A stretch of DNA of 64,000 nucleotides from Bog-159 sp963785255. GTDB taxonomy: Bacteria > Acidobacteriota > Terriglobia > Bryobacterales > Bryobacteraceae. The stretch is taken from assembly GCA_963785255.1 (NCBI GenBank), contig CAWAUR010000014.1, positions 248,001 through 312,000 of the forward strand. Direction: 5' to 3'. The notes under the pieces were generated by a model, which did no database searches, was not told the origin of the DNA, and worked only from the letters and a program-made list of their open reading frames with translations. Positions 8,571 to 16,775 of the stretch are shown here, piece by piece. Position numbers and translations under genes: made by a program. The first letter of the stretch is position 1; every line of letters starts with the position of its first letter.

Positions 8571-9874
8571 ACCACCTCGATGCTGACGGGCGGAAACGCC
8601 CGCGTGCCAATGTGGATGCTTAGTTCGTGCGGGCCCGAACCAATCGACGCCGGCAAACGAAAGTTGATCTCATGCCGCTGCTCCACCGGATCGGTACAAA
8701 CCGTCAGCGTTTTCTCTCCGGCGACGCCGTCGAAATCCGCCCGCACCAAGTCTGGATGCAGCGTCTCCTCGAAAATCAATTTCACGAAGCGGCTAATGAT
8801 GCGCGTTCCGGAAAGCTGATTATCGCCATCGCGCACCGCGACCAAACGCGGCACGGCGGGTCCCGGCGGCACCACGCGCATCCAGGCGGGCGGCGCCAGC
8901 GGACGGCCCAGCCACGAAAGCTCCACCGGAACCAGACCCGTGCGGCAGCCCGCGGGCACGGCAGCCGTCAACTGCACCATACCATCCCACTCGGGCGCGC
9001 TGATCGATAAAAGCACGGACGGCCGATCTTCAATGCGCACTTCCATGCCGATCAAATCGCAATCCGCCGGCAGATTCTCTACCCAAATCGCCGCGAAGGC
9101 GCGCGCCCCGGAAGCGGGAATCATCTGGTCGCCGGTAAGCGCGTTGCTGATGGCGCGAATGCGCATGGAAGACTCGATGGGCCGCAGCGCGGCACGCCAT
9201 CCTGACGGACGCTTGCGCCAGGTGGTCCACATGTATTGCGTGCCTGCGCCTTCGAGCGCCAGCAGTTGGAAATCGTTCTGGCGCACGAAAGCCTTCACCT
9301 CCGCGGGCTGGATGCGCACGCCTTCCCACGTGGTATAGTGCGCGGAAGTCTCCGGCAGCCCGTTGATCTGGCACTTCAGAATGCCGCCGCACTTCAGCAC
9401 GCGGCGCGCTTCGGCGAAATAGCCGAGCACCACCGCGCGGCTGGGAATGTGTTGGAACACCGCGTAGGAATAGACGAAATCGAACGACTCATCGTGGAAC
9501 ATCGAGAGGTCCGATCTCTCCGTGTGTTGCACATGCGCGTGGGGAACGTCGCGCAGGCGCTGGGCGGCCAGCCGGATCATCTCGTCGGAGATATCGATGC
9601 CGTGGATCTCGGCGAAATCGCGGCTGAGCGGGCGCATGATGCGTCCCGGCCCGCAGCCGATTTCGAGCGCTTTAAGACCCTGGGGCGCGGGCTTGCCCGG
9701 CGGACCGAGGCGTTTCAGCTCAGCGCGCATGGCGCGCACTTCATCCGAAGCGCTGGCCAGGAACTCCGCGTCATCCTGCTCGCGGCGTCCGAAGGCGACG
9801 TAATAATGCGGATCTTCGCGCGCGCGCTCGTTCCAATCCTGGCGCATGCGGTCGAGCACGTTGGGGTCGGCCAT
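8567..9874 (-). CDS. SAM-dependent methyltransferase with C-terminal beta-sandwich-like domain
   Basis: 435 residues. Residues ~65-175 form a class I methyltransferase: motif I ALEIGCGPGRIMRPL, acidic motif II IHGIDISDEMI, then SFDFVYSYAVFQHI and an ARRVLKCGGIL strand. The middle and C-terminal parts hold two beta-rich segments. The last ends in LPASIGSGPHELSIHIG, similar in style to the C-terminal domains of neighbouring genes. The start is the ATG at 9872-9874, 24 bp from the divergent Wzt-like gene. Methyltransferases of this type next to an O-antigen-type ATPase often cap or modify surface glycans; that role is inference. Confidence 0.75.
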   Translation of the reverse strand: MADPNVLDRMRQDWNERAREDPHYYVAFGRREQDDAEFLASASDEVRAMRAELKRLGPPGKPAPQGLKALEIGCGPGRIMRPLSRDFAEIHGIDISDEMIRLAAQRLRDVPHAHVQHTERSDLSMFHDESFDFVYSYAVFQHIPSRAVVLGYFAEARRVLKCGGILKCQINGLPETSAHYTTWEGVRIQPAEVKAFVRQNDFQLLALEGAGTQYMWTTWRKRPSGWRAALRPIESSMRIRAISNALTGDQMIPASGARAFAAIWVENLPADCDLIGMEVRIEDRPSVLLSISAPEWDGMVQLTAAVPAGCRTGLVPVELSWLGRPLAPPAWMRVVPPGPAVPRLVAVRDGDNQLSGTRIISRFVKLIFEETLHPDLVRADFDGVAGEKTLTVCTDPVEQRHEINFRLPASIGSGPHELSIHIGTRAFPPVSIEVV

Positions 9875-9898
9875 GCCTACCCGTTATTCTATCCATTG

Positions 9899-10828
9899 AT
9901 GGCGATTGTTTTTCGGAAGGTGGTTTCGGCGCCGCTGGTGGATTTGGACGCGGCCGCCCCGGACGGCGCAATTATCGGCGTAATCGGCGAGGATGGTTCG
10001 GGCAAGGGCCGTCTGCTGCGGCTGGCGGTGGGGCAGGCACAACCCGCGTCCGGCGTGGTGGAAGCGCGCGATCCACGCCGGCTCTTAGGTCCGGACGCCA
10101 CGCTCGATCTATCGCCGGTCGCGGTGCTGGCGATGGAGCACACGCTGGCGCGGCACGATGCGCTGGTGCGCGAGCGCGCCGCGATTTCGCTTGACCGGCT
10201 GCGCCGTGCGGGCGCCACCGTGCTGCTGGTTTCACACGAGCCGGATCTGCTGCGCGAGATTTGCGATGAGGTCTGGTGGCTGGACCAGGGCAAGCTGGCC
10301 GCGCGCGGCGATCCCGCCGAGGTGCTCGGCGCCTACGCCGGCCACATCGCACAGCGCGTGCGCGCGTGGGGCGAAACCATGCCTGCCTCGCTCGCGCCGA
10401 GGCTGCGGCGGGGCGATGGCCGCGCGGAAGTTCTGAAGCTGGAATTACTGGGCGAATCGGGCCAGCCAACGGCTGTGTTGCGCAGCGGCGAACTGGCGGT
10501 CGCCAGCGTGACCGTCCGTTTCCGCGAGCCGGTGGCCGATCCGGTGGTGGGCCTGCTGATCCGCAGCCGCGCGGGCATGAACGTGTATGGCACGAATACG
10601 GAACTGGAGAAATTGAAGCTGGGGCCGCGCGCGGCGGGCGACGTTCTGCGGATTACGTTCGCGTTCCGCTGTGAGCTGTGCGCCATGGAATATACGCTGA
10701 CGGTGGCTTCGCACGATCCCGACGGCGTGGGTCACGATTGGCTGGATGACGCCATCGCCTTCGCCGTGGCGGATACGCGTTATACGGCGGGTGTGGCTAA
10801 TTTGCGGGCCATCGTGCGGGTGGAGTAG
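9899..10828 (+). CDS. Reduced ABC-type ATPase with Wzt-like C-terminal domain
   Basis: 309 residues from the ATG at 9899. Residues 1-155 resemble a shortened ABC ATPase. A P-loop-like GEDGSGKG has G in place of the final S/T. No LSGG signature is visible, and Walker B is weak (AVLAMEH). The H-loop and D-loop end is well kept (LLVSHEPDLLREICDEVWWLDQGKL). Residues 170-309 resemble the Wzt carbohydrate-binding C-terminal domain (NVYGTNTE, then LRITFAFRCEL). In Wzm/Wzt exporters this domain selects the glycan to be exported. No permease partner is adjacent. The missing catalytic residues suggest a binding or regulatory role. Its TAG stop belongs to a palindromic repeat. Confidence 0.7.
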   Translation: MAIVFRKVVSAPLVDLDAAAPDGAIIGVIGEDGSGKGRLLRLAVGQAQPASGVVEARDPRRLLGPDATLDLSPVAVLAMEHTLARHDALVRERAAISLDRLRRAGATVLLVSHEPDLLREICDEVWWLDQGKLAARGDPAEVLGAYAGHIAQRVRAWGETMPASLAPRLRRGDGRAEVLKLELLGESGQPTAVLRSGELAVASVTVRFREPVADPVVGLLIRSRAGMNVYGTNTELEKLKLGPRAAGDVLRITFAFRCELCAMEYTLTVASHDPDGVGHDWLDDAIAFAVADTRYTAGVANLRAIVRVE

Positions 10829-10973
10829 GACAGGCCTCCCGGCCTGTCCATGGCGAGCTTCGCTCGCCTCAGAGCGGGCCTACGAGGCCCGCGCAGGCTA
10901 CGAGCCTGCCCCACAGCGGCGGGCACAATGTGGAGAGTCAAGGGACAGGCCAGGAGGCCTGTCCTACCTGATA
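10826..10973. repeat. Composite palindromic repeat block
   Basis: Several small palindromes are strung together: GGACAGGCCTCCCGGCCTGTCC, GCGGGCCTACGAGGCCCGC, GCAGGCTACGAGCCTGCCCCAC, and a second GGACAGGCC/GGCCTGTCC copy near 10951-10972. The first TAG supplies the stop codon of the upstream gene. The same modules recur at 42312-42382, 48130-48179 and 57174-57262. Confidence 0.85.
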
Positions 10974-11002
10974 AACTCGTCCATGGCCCTGTCGCCGCAC
11001 CT

Positions 11003-11917
11003 ATGCAACATTCCCACATCGCTATCATCGGCGCCCCCCTCGACCTCGGACAAGGACGCCGCGGCGTGGACATGGGTCCCTCCGCCATCCGCGTGGCCAA
11101 TCTGAATAAGCGTCTGGCCGCGCTTGGCTACCATCCCGACGACCTCGGCAACGTGCCCGTCGATCAGCCCGAAAGCCTGCCGGAAGGGCCGGATCGCGCC
11201 AAGTATCTGCCGCAGATCGCGGTAGCCTGCAAGCGTCTGGCCGGCATGGTGGAGCGCGCGCTTGCGAAAAAACAGGTACCGCTGGTGCTGGGCGGCGATC
11301 ATTCCATCGCGGTGGGCACGGTGGCTGGGGTGTCCCATTTTTTCCGCCGCAAGAAACAGGAAATCGGCCTCATCTGGGTGGACGCGCACGCCGACATGAA
11401 CACGCCCGAGACATCGCCTAGCGGCAACGTACACGGCATGCCGCTGGCCTGCTGTATCGGCCTGGGCCCGCCCGAATTGGCGAACTTGTTGGGCTACTCG
11501 CCCAAGGTGAATCCGCGTAAGACGGTGCTCGTCGGCCTGCGCGATGTGGATGTGCTCGAAAAAGGCCATGTGCGCGAAACGGGCGTGCGCGCCTTCACCA
11601 TGCGCGATATCGACGAGCGGGGCCTGCGCTCGGTGATGGATGAAGCCTTCCGCATCGCCACCGACGACACCGCCGGGTTCCATCTTTCACTGGATATGGA
11701 TTTCGTGGATCCGCAGTTCGCTCCCGGCGTGGGAACTCCGGTGCGCGGCGGCGCCACGTACCGGGAGGCGCATCTCGCCATGGAATTGATCTGCGATAAC
11801 GGACACATGCTCTCCATGGAAGTGGTGGAAGTGAATCCCGTGATCGACGAGATCAACCGCACGGCGGATTTGGCAGTCGAAATGATCATGTCGGCGATGG
11901 GCAAAAAGATCCTATGA
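11003..11917 (+). CDS. rocF: Arginase
   Basis: 304 residues from the ATG at 11003 (MQHSHIAIIGAPLDLGQ). An upstream in-frame ATG exists, but it translates the repeat block. The ureohydrolase manganese motifs are all visible: GGDHSIAVG, DAHADMN and SLDMDFVDP, plus SGNVHGMPLA in the substrate loop and EVNPVIDE near the C-terminus. Arginase hydrolyses L-arginine to ornithine and urea in the cytoplasm. Its stop overlaps the start of ddl by four bases (ATGA), so the two are co-translated. speA, which also consumes arginine, lies 46 kb away. Confidence 0.93.
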   Translation: MQHSHIAIIGAPLDLGQGRRGVDMGPSAIRVANLNKRLAALGYHPDDLGNVPVDQPESLPEGPDRAKYLPQIAVACKRLAGMVERALAKKQVPLVLGGDHSIAVGTVAGVSHFFRRKKQEIGLIWVDAHADMNTPETSPSGNVHGMPLACCIGLGPPELANLLGYSPKVNPRKTVLVGLRDVDVLEKGHVRETGVRAFTMRDIDERGLRSVMDEAFRIATDDTAGFHLSLDMDFVDPQFAPGVGTPVRGGATYREAHLAMELICDNGHMLSMEVVEVNPVIDEINRTADLAVEMIMSAMGKKIL

Positions 11918-12891
11918 AAACCAGAGTCGCCGTGGTTTACGGCGGGCGCAGCGGGGAGCATGAAATCTCCATCCGTTCGGCCGAATCCATCCTGGCGGGG
12001 CTCGATCCCGCGCGTTATGAAGTCGCGAAGTACTTCATCGATAAGGCGGGCAAATGGTCGCCGCGTCCGATTCTGCCGGAGCCGGACGCGCATCCGGAAA
12101 TAGACGTGGTGTTTCCGGTTTTACACGGCACGTTCGGCGAGGACGGCACCGTGCAGGGCTTGCTCGAACTGGCGGGCCTGCCGTATGTCGGCGCGGCCGT
12201 GATGGCTTCGGCGGTCTCCATGGATAAGGAGATGATGAAGCGCGTCTGCATCGAACGGGGCGTGCCAGTGGTAGAGTACGTCGCGCTGCGACGGGATGCG
12301 CTCGATCCGGCGGCGGTAACGGAGCGCTTTGCATTTCCGGTTTTCGTGAAGCCGGCGAATTTGGGATCGTCGGTGGGAATCTCGAAGGTACACGCCGTGG
12401 CAGAGTTGGAGCCGGCGCTGCGGCTGGCGGCGGAGTTCGACCGCAAGATTATCGTGGAGCGCGCGATTATTGGGCGCGAGCTCGAATGCGCGGTATTGGG
12501 GAACCAAGATCCGGTGGCATCGCTGCCCTGCGAGATTCTGCCTTCGAAGGAGTTCTACGATTACGAAGACAAATATCTGCTCGATCGCGCGCAGTTTCGT
12601 CTTCCCGCGGAGATCGGCGACGCCGCGACGGCCGAGCTGCGGCGGCTGGCCGTGGAAGGTTATCGCGCGGTCGAATGCGAAGGCATGGCGCGGGTCGATT
12701 TTCTGCTCGAATCCGCCACGGGCAAGCTGTATCTGAACGAGATCAATACCATCCCCGGCTTCACCTCCATCAGCATGTATCCGAAGATGTGGGAACATAG
12801 TGGGATTCCGTTTTCCGCGCTGCTCGACCGGTTGATCGAACTGGCGCTCGAACGGCATCGGGCGCGCAAGGCGACGCGCTTCGCGCGGTAG
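11914..12891 (+). CDS. ddl: D-alanine--D-alanine ligase
   Basis: 325 residues, the usual length. The ATP-grasp fold is clear: N-terminal GGRSGEHEISIRSAES, HGTFGEDGTVQGLLE, the P-loop-like VKPANLGSSVGISK, EILPSKEFYDYEDKY, and the metal-binding end LNEINTIPGFT. The enzyme joins two D-alanines for the peptidoglycan precursor in the cytoplasm. The ATG at 11914 overlaps the arginase stop, an unusual partner for a cell-wall gene. Confidence 0.95.
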   Translation: MKTRVAVVYGGRSGEHEISIRSAESILAGLDPARYEVAKYFIDKAGKWSPRPILPEPDAHPEIDVVFPVLHGTFGEDGTVQGLLELAGLPYVGAAVMASAVSMDKEMMKRVCIERGVPVVEYVALRRDALDPAAVTERFAFPVFVKPANLGSSVGISKVHAVAELEPALRLAAEFDRKIIVERAIIGRELECAVLGNQDPVASLPCEILPSKEFYDYEDKYLLDRAQFRLPAEIGDAATAELRRLAVEGYRAVECEGMARVDFLLESATGKLYLNEINTIPGFTSISMYPKMWEHSGIPFSALLDRLIELALERHRARKATRFAR

Positions 12892-12963
12892 CCACCCTGA
12901 CGCTCGGCCTGCAATCGCCTGACGGGTTTTGGCGACGTCTTGCGCCTTATTAAAGGGGACTCT

Positions 12964-15207
12964 ATGCTTAATCGGACACATTCATTCACGCGGCTGACCG
13001 CGGCCATCTGCTTTGCGGCCGCTGCTCTGGCCCAACCGCCCGCCAAAACCGCGACCGCCGTGCCGCGCCTGGTGAAATATAGCGGAACGCTCGCGGATGC
13101 CGCCGGAAAGCCGCTCACTGGCACGCTGGGCGCGACATTCTCTGTTTATGCCGCCCAGGAAGGTGGCGCACCCCTCTGGATGGAAAACCAGAATATCGCG
13201 GCGGACGCTGACGGCGGATACACCGTCCTGCTCGGTTCCACCAAGAACGACGGTCTTCCCGCGGAAGTTTTCGCCGCCGGCCAGCGCTGGCTCGGAGTCC
13301 AGGTGCAGGGCGAAGCGGAGCGCCCCCGCGCGCTGATGACCAGCGTGCCTTACTCACTGAAGGCTGTAGATGCCGAGACGCTGGGCGGATTGCCGGCATC
13401 GGCCTTCGCCTTAGCCGGGTCCGGCAGTCGTGAGGTGGTAACGGAAATGGCCGCCGGACCGGCCAAAATCGTCCAGCCGGCGGTTAAGACCGACGCCCTT
13501 ACCGGCAGCGGCACCGCCGATTACATCGCCGTCTGGAAGACGGCAACGAAGCTCGGAAACTCGGCGCTGTATCAGACCGCCGCGGGAAACGTGGGTGTCG
13601 GAACCACCACGCCGGCCGCCACCCTGGAGGCGATAAACTCGACCGCCACGGGCACCGCGGTCATGGGATCCGCCTCGTCGGCCACGGGCGCTAATTTCGG
13701 CGTATACGGCAGCGCCGCCAGCCCCGCTGGATTCGGCGTGTACGGCGCCAACTCGAGCGGCGTCGGCATGGAGGGTGTTACCGCCAGCGCCACGGCTGGA
13801 TTCTCGGGCGTAGCGGGCGCCGCCACGGCAACCTCGGGCGGCGCTTATGGCGTGTATGGTGTTTCCTCGGGCACTACGGGCGCCGGCGTGGTAGGCTCCG
13901 CCTCGGCCACCACGGGTACAAATTTTGGCGTCTATGGCGGTGCGGTCAGTCCGAACGGCGCCGGTGTGAGCGGCGCCGCTACGCAAGGGACGGGCGTACA
14001 GGGCGTTACCGCGGGAGCCGCCGGATATGGAGTCTATGGTTCCAATTCCGCGACCACCGGCAATGCATATGGCGTCTTTGGCGCTACCGCGAGCCCCGCG
14101 GGTTCGGGCGTTTTCGGTAACAATACCGCGACAACCGGCAATGCATACGGCGTGAACGCCCAAACTTCCAGCAGCGCGGGAGTGGCGATGCGCGGCGTGG
14201 CATTGGCCACCAGCGGAAGCACTTATGGCGTGTACGGCGCAACCTTAAGCCCCTCCGGGGTCGCGGTGGAGGGCGCCGGCGGATCCGGCACGGGCGTGGC
14301 CGGCACTTCGACCAGCGCTACGGCGTACGGCGTGTATGGCGCCAACACCTCCACCACCGGTGCGGCCAACGGCGTCTATGGAGTCACTTCGAGCACGGCG
14401 GGCACCGGCGTGGTAGGCGTTGCCATCGCCACCAGCGGAACAAATTACGGCGTGTACGGCGCCATCCAAAGCCCGGCCGGAATTGCGGTGGAGGGCGCGG
14501 GCGGTCCCGGCACGGGCGTGGCTGGCACTTCGACCAGCGCTGCGGGGTACGGCGTCTACGGGGGAAACGCCTCGACCACCGGCGCGGCCAACGGAGTCTA
14601 TGGGACCAGTTCCAGCACCACAGGCACCGGAGTAGTCGGCGTGGATAGCGCCCCCAGTGGAACCAATTATGGGGTGTACGGCAACGCGCTCAGTCCCAAT
14701 GGCGTGGGCGTCTCGGCGAATGCCACGGGCGGCGGCACGGCTCTGGTGGCCACCGCAACCGGAAGCGGCACGGCGGCGAAGTTTACCGGCCCTGTCAAGA
14801 TCACCGGCAACCTGACGGTCTCGGGCACCGTATCGAAAGGCGGCGGGTCGTTCCGCATCGACGATCCTATCGATCCGAAACACAAATATCTCTACCACTC
14901 GTTTGTGGAATCGCCGGACATGATGAATATCTACAACGGCGTGGTAACGCTCTCGCGCCATGGCGATGCCGTAGTGACGCTGCCGGCGTGGTTCCAGGCG
15001 CTGAATCGCGATTTCCGGTATCAACTCACCTGCATCGGCGGTTTCGCGCCGGTGTATATCTCGAGCGAGGTTTCCGGCAACGAATTCAAGATCGCGGGCG
15101 GCAAGGCTGGGATGAAAATTTCCTGGCAGGTGACCGGTATAAGAAAGGACGCTTTCGCCAACGAGCACCGGATTCCGGTGGAGGAGGATAAACCGGCGGA
15201 GGAGTAA
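12964..15207 (+). CDS. Secreted GVYG-repeat surface protein
   Basis: 747 residues from the ATG at 12964, preceded by AAAGGGGA at 12952-12959. A signal peptide (LTAAICFAAAALA) is followed by a short conserved domain (VPRLVKYSGTLADAAGKPL to RALMTSVPYSLKAVDAETL). About 400 residues of Gly/Ala/Ser/Thr-rich imperfect repeats come next, with the core (Y)GVYG every 15-30 residues (TGAANGVYG, TGTGVVGV, SPAGIAVEG). The C-terminal ~150 residues are non-repetitive (SFRIDDPIDPKHKYLYHSF to MKISWQVTGIRKDAFA) and resemble a domain at the end of large secreted proteins in soil bacteria. The repeats could form an elongated beta-structured stalk. Function is unknown; adhesion or display is inference. Confidence 0.75.
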   Translation: MLNRTHSFTRLTAAICFAAAALAQPPAKTATAVPRLVKYSGTLADAAGKPLTGTLGATFSVYAAQEGGAPLWMENQNIAADADGGYTVLLGSTKNDGLPAEVFAAGQRWLGVQVQGEAERPRALMTSVPYSLKAVDAETLGGLPASAFALAGSGSREVVTEMAAGPAKIVQPAVKTDALTGSGTADYIAVWKTATKLGNSALYQTAAGNVGVGTTTPAATLEAINSTATGTAVMGSASSATGANFGVYGSAASPAGFGVYGANSSGVGMEGVTASATAGFSGVAGAATATSGGAYGVYGVSSGTTGAGVVGSASATTGTNFGVYGGAVSPNGAGVSGAATQGTGVQGVTAGAAGYGVYGSNSATTGNAYGVFGATASPAGSGVFGNNTATTGNAYGVNAQTSSSAGVAMRGVALATSGSTYGVYGATLSPSGVAVEGAGGSGTGVAGTSTSATAYGVYGANTSTTGAANGVYGVTSSTAGTGVVGVAIATSGTNYGVYGAIQSPAGIAVEGAGGPGTGVAGTSTSAAGYGVYGGNASTTGAANGVYGTSSSTTGTGVVGVDSAPSGTNYGVYGNALSPNGVGVSANATGGGTALVATATGSGTAAKFTGPVKITGNLTVSGTVSKGGGSFRIDDPIDPKHKYLYHSFVESPDMMNIYNGVVTLSRHGDAVVTLPAWFQALNRDFRYQLTCIGGFAPVYISSEVSGNEFKIAGGKAGMKISWQVTGIRKDAFANEHRIPVEEDKPAEE

Positions 15208-15223
15208 GTTCGCAGCTTGTCCT

Positions 15224-15245
15224 GGACAGGCCAGGAGGCCTGTCC
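15224..15245. repeat. GGACAGGCC palindrome at the rpiB stop codon
   Basis: An inverted repeat GGACAGGCC / GGCCTGTCC with a 4-bp centre. Read on the minus strand, the sequence TAGGACAGGCC begins with the rpiB TAG stop codon (15245-15247). Confidence 0.8.
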
Positions 15246-15697
15246 TACTTCCCGAACTGGTCCTCAAATCCGGCGACCTTCGCCAGCCTGCGCTTATGGC
15301 GCTCGAGGCCGGAAAAGCTGGCGCCCATGTACCGGCGCACCAGTTCCACCGCCAGCTCCGGGCCGATGATGCGCGCACCCAGACACAACACGTTCACGTC
15401 GTCGTCTTCCACGCATTGGTGCGCGGAAAATGGATCGTGACAAGTGGCCGCCCGCACGCCCTTAAACTTGTTGGCCGCCACGCATGCGCCCGCGCCGCTA
15501 CCGCACAGCAGGACCGCCCGGTCGGCGCGCCCGTCGATCACCGCCTCGGCTGCGGCGCGGGAATAATCCGGATAGTCCACGGGGTCGGTCGAATCCGTGC
15601 CCAGATCCACCGTTTCGTGCCCTAACTTGCCCAATTCCTCGATGATCCGGCCCTTCAGCGGAAACCCCGCGTGATCGCTTGCCACTGCTACCTTCAT
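15245..15697 (-). CDS. rpiB: Ribose 5-phosphate isomerase B (RpiB/LacAB family)
   Basis: 150 residues, standard length. Family landmarks are SDHAGFPLK at the N-terminus, DYPDYSRAAAEAV, and the catalytic-cysteine strand LLCGSGAGACVAANKFKGVRAA. The enzyme interconverts ribose-5-phosphate and ribulose-5-phosphate in the pentose phosphate pathway. At the position where E. coli RpiB has its second catalytic histidine (HND), this protein reads DDD (CVEDDDVNVLCLGAR), a variation found in some RpiB-like subgroups, so the exact sugar substrate is less certain. The gene stands alone. Confidence 0.88.
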   Translation of the reverse strand: MKVAVASDHAGFPLKGRIIEELGKLGHETVDLGTDSTDPVDYPDYSRAAAEAVIDGRADRAVLLCGSGAGACVAANKFKGVRAATCHDPFSAHQCVEDDDVNVLCLGARIIGPELAVELVRRYMGASFSGLERHKRRLAKVAGFEDQFGK

Positions 15698-15770
15698 GGA
15701 CTCTTATGATAGCGCTATACTGCCAGAGTAGCGCCGTGAGAATTTTGCCGCCGGCGGCGTCTATTTGCAT

Positions 15771-16775
15771 ATGCATATTGGCAGACTTCTCCTCGCGTTT
15801 GGCGCGCTGGCCGTCACGGGCTCCGCGCAGCCATCGGCCGGCGTAACCGGACCGGTCACCGGCTTTATCTTCAGCCCGACGCCCTCCGGGTCTCTCCGCC
15901 CTATGTTGGGCATTCCCGGTGCGGCGTATCTCGGCAACGCGGTCGCCACGGGATTGGAGGCCGCCTCGGTGGCGCCCGATGGCTCGGCAGCGCTGGCCGT
16001 GCAACAGGGCGGCAAGCTGATGCTTTATAGCGGACTGCGCAGCGCGCCCGTGCCGACGGCCTTGGCCGTGACCGGCGGTATCGCCATCGCCGACCATTTC
16101 GCCTGGGCGCCGGATTCCGCGAGCGCGGCCGTCTACTCGTCGTCGAGCGGGCAAGCGCAGATCCTGTCGAACATGGACAGCAAGCCTACCGGCGCCTCGC
16201 CCATCGACCTTTTGCAACTTCCGGGACCCGTTACCGCCTTGGCCTTCGATGGGCGGCGCCTGATCCTGGCGGTTTCGTCCGCGGACGCGGGCGGCATCTA
16301 CCTGGCGGGTGGTTCCGCGAGCCTGCAGCGCATTGCGCCCGCCGCGAGCCCATCCGCCATCGCGTTAGCGGGCAGCAGCCTGTACTTTGCGGATAGTCAA
16401 TCGCAGCAGGTTTTTCAGGTGCAGAATTACGCTGGGACTCCCGCCGCGGTTTTGTTTGCGAACGATGCCAGCATCGATTCGCCGGTGGGCGTGCAGGTTT
16501 CCGCCGATGGGCAGCGGCTTTACGTAGCCAACGCGGGCAATCAGAAGCTGGTGGTTTATGACATCGCGTCGCGTTCGCCGGTGCAGACTATCAGCCTGAA
16601 TTTCACTCCATCGCGGCTCGACCGCTTCGGCGATGCGGCCGTTTTTGTGATGAATTCGGGCGGTCAAGCACCACTGTACGTGGTGCGCGATAGCGCGGCG
16701 GGCAAGGCGGTGGTCTATTTCGTCCCGTCGCCCAACGGACAGCACCCGGCTAAGGCTCCGATTCGCCCCGCATGA
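15771..16775 (+). CDS. Secreted beta-propeller-like protein
   Basis: 334 residues from the ATG at 15771; a TTG two codons earlier is possible. A signal peptide (LLLAFGALAVTGSA) is followed by repeated strands of roughly 40 residues with NHL/YVTN-like turns (SVAPDGSAALAVQ, VSADGQRLYVANAGNQKLVV, IALAGSSLYFADSQ), which suggests a beta-propeller. Propellers of this type usually act as extracellular binding scaffolds. Its 3' end (from 16755) is part of the first unit of a five-copy tandem array. The stop lies in a hairpin that may terminate transcription. Confidence 0.75.
   Translation: MHIGRLLLAFGALAVTGSAQPSAGVTGPVTGFIFSPTPSGSLRPMLGIPGAAYLGNAVATGLEAASVAPDGSAALAVQQGGKLMLYSGLRSAPVPTALAVTGGIAIADHFAWAPDSASAAVYSSSSGQAQILSNMDSKPTGASPIDLLQLPGPVTALAFDGRRLILAVSSADAGGIYLAGGSASLQRIAPAASPSAIALAGSSLYFADSQSQQVFQVQNYAGTPAAVLFANDASIDSPVGVQVSADGQRLYVANAGNQKLVVYDIASRSPVQTISLNFTPSRLDRFGDAAVFVMNSGGQAPLYVVRDSAAGKAVVYFVPSPNGQHPAKAPIRPA

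Noticed and set aside
9236..9898. Upstream extension of the Wzt-like gene
   Set aside because: It is antisense to the methyltransferase and lacks family signals; the ATG at 9899 starts the recognisable domain.
15498..16217. Long minus-strand frame of 239 codons
   Set aside because: It spans the rpiB start and runs antisense through the propeller gene; low-complexity Arg/Gly-rich translation is typical of a high-GC shadow frame.
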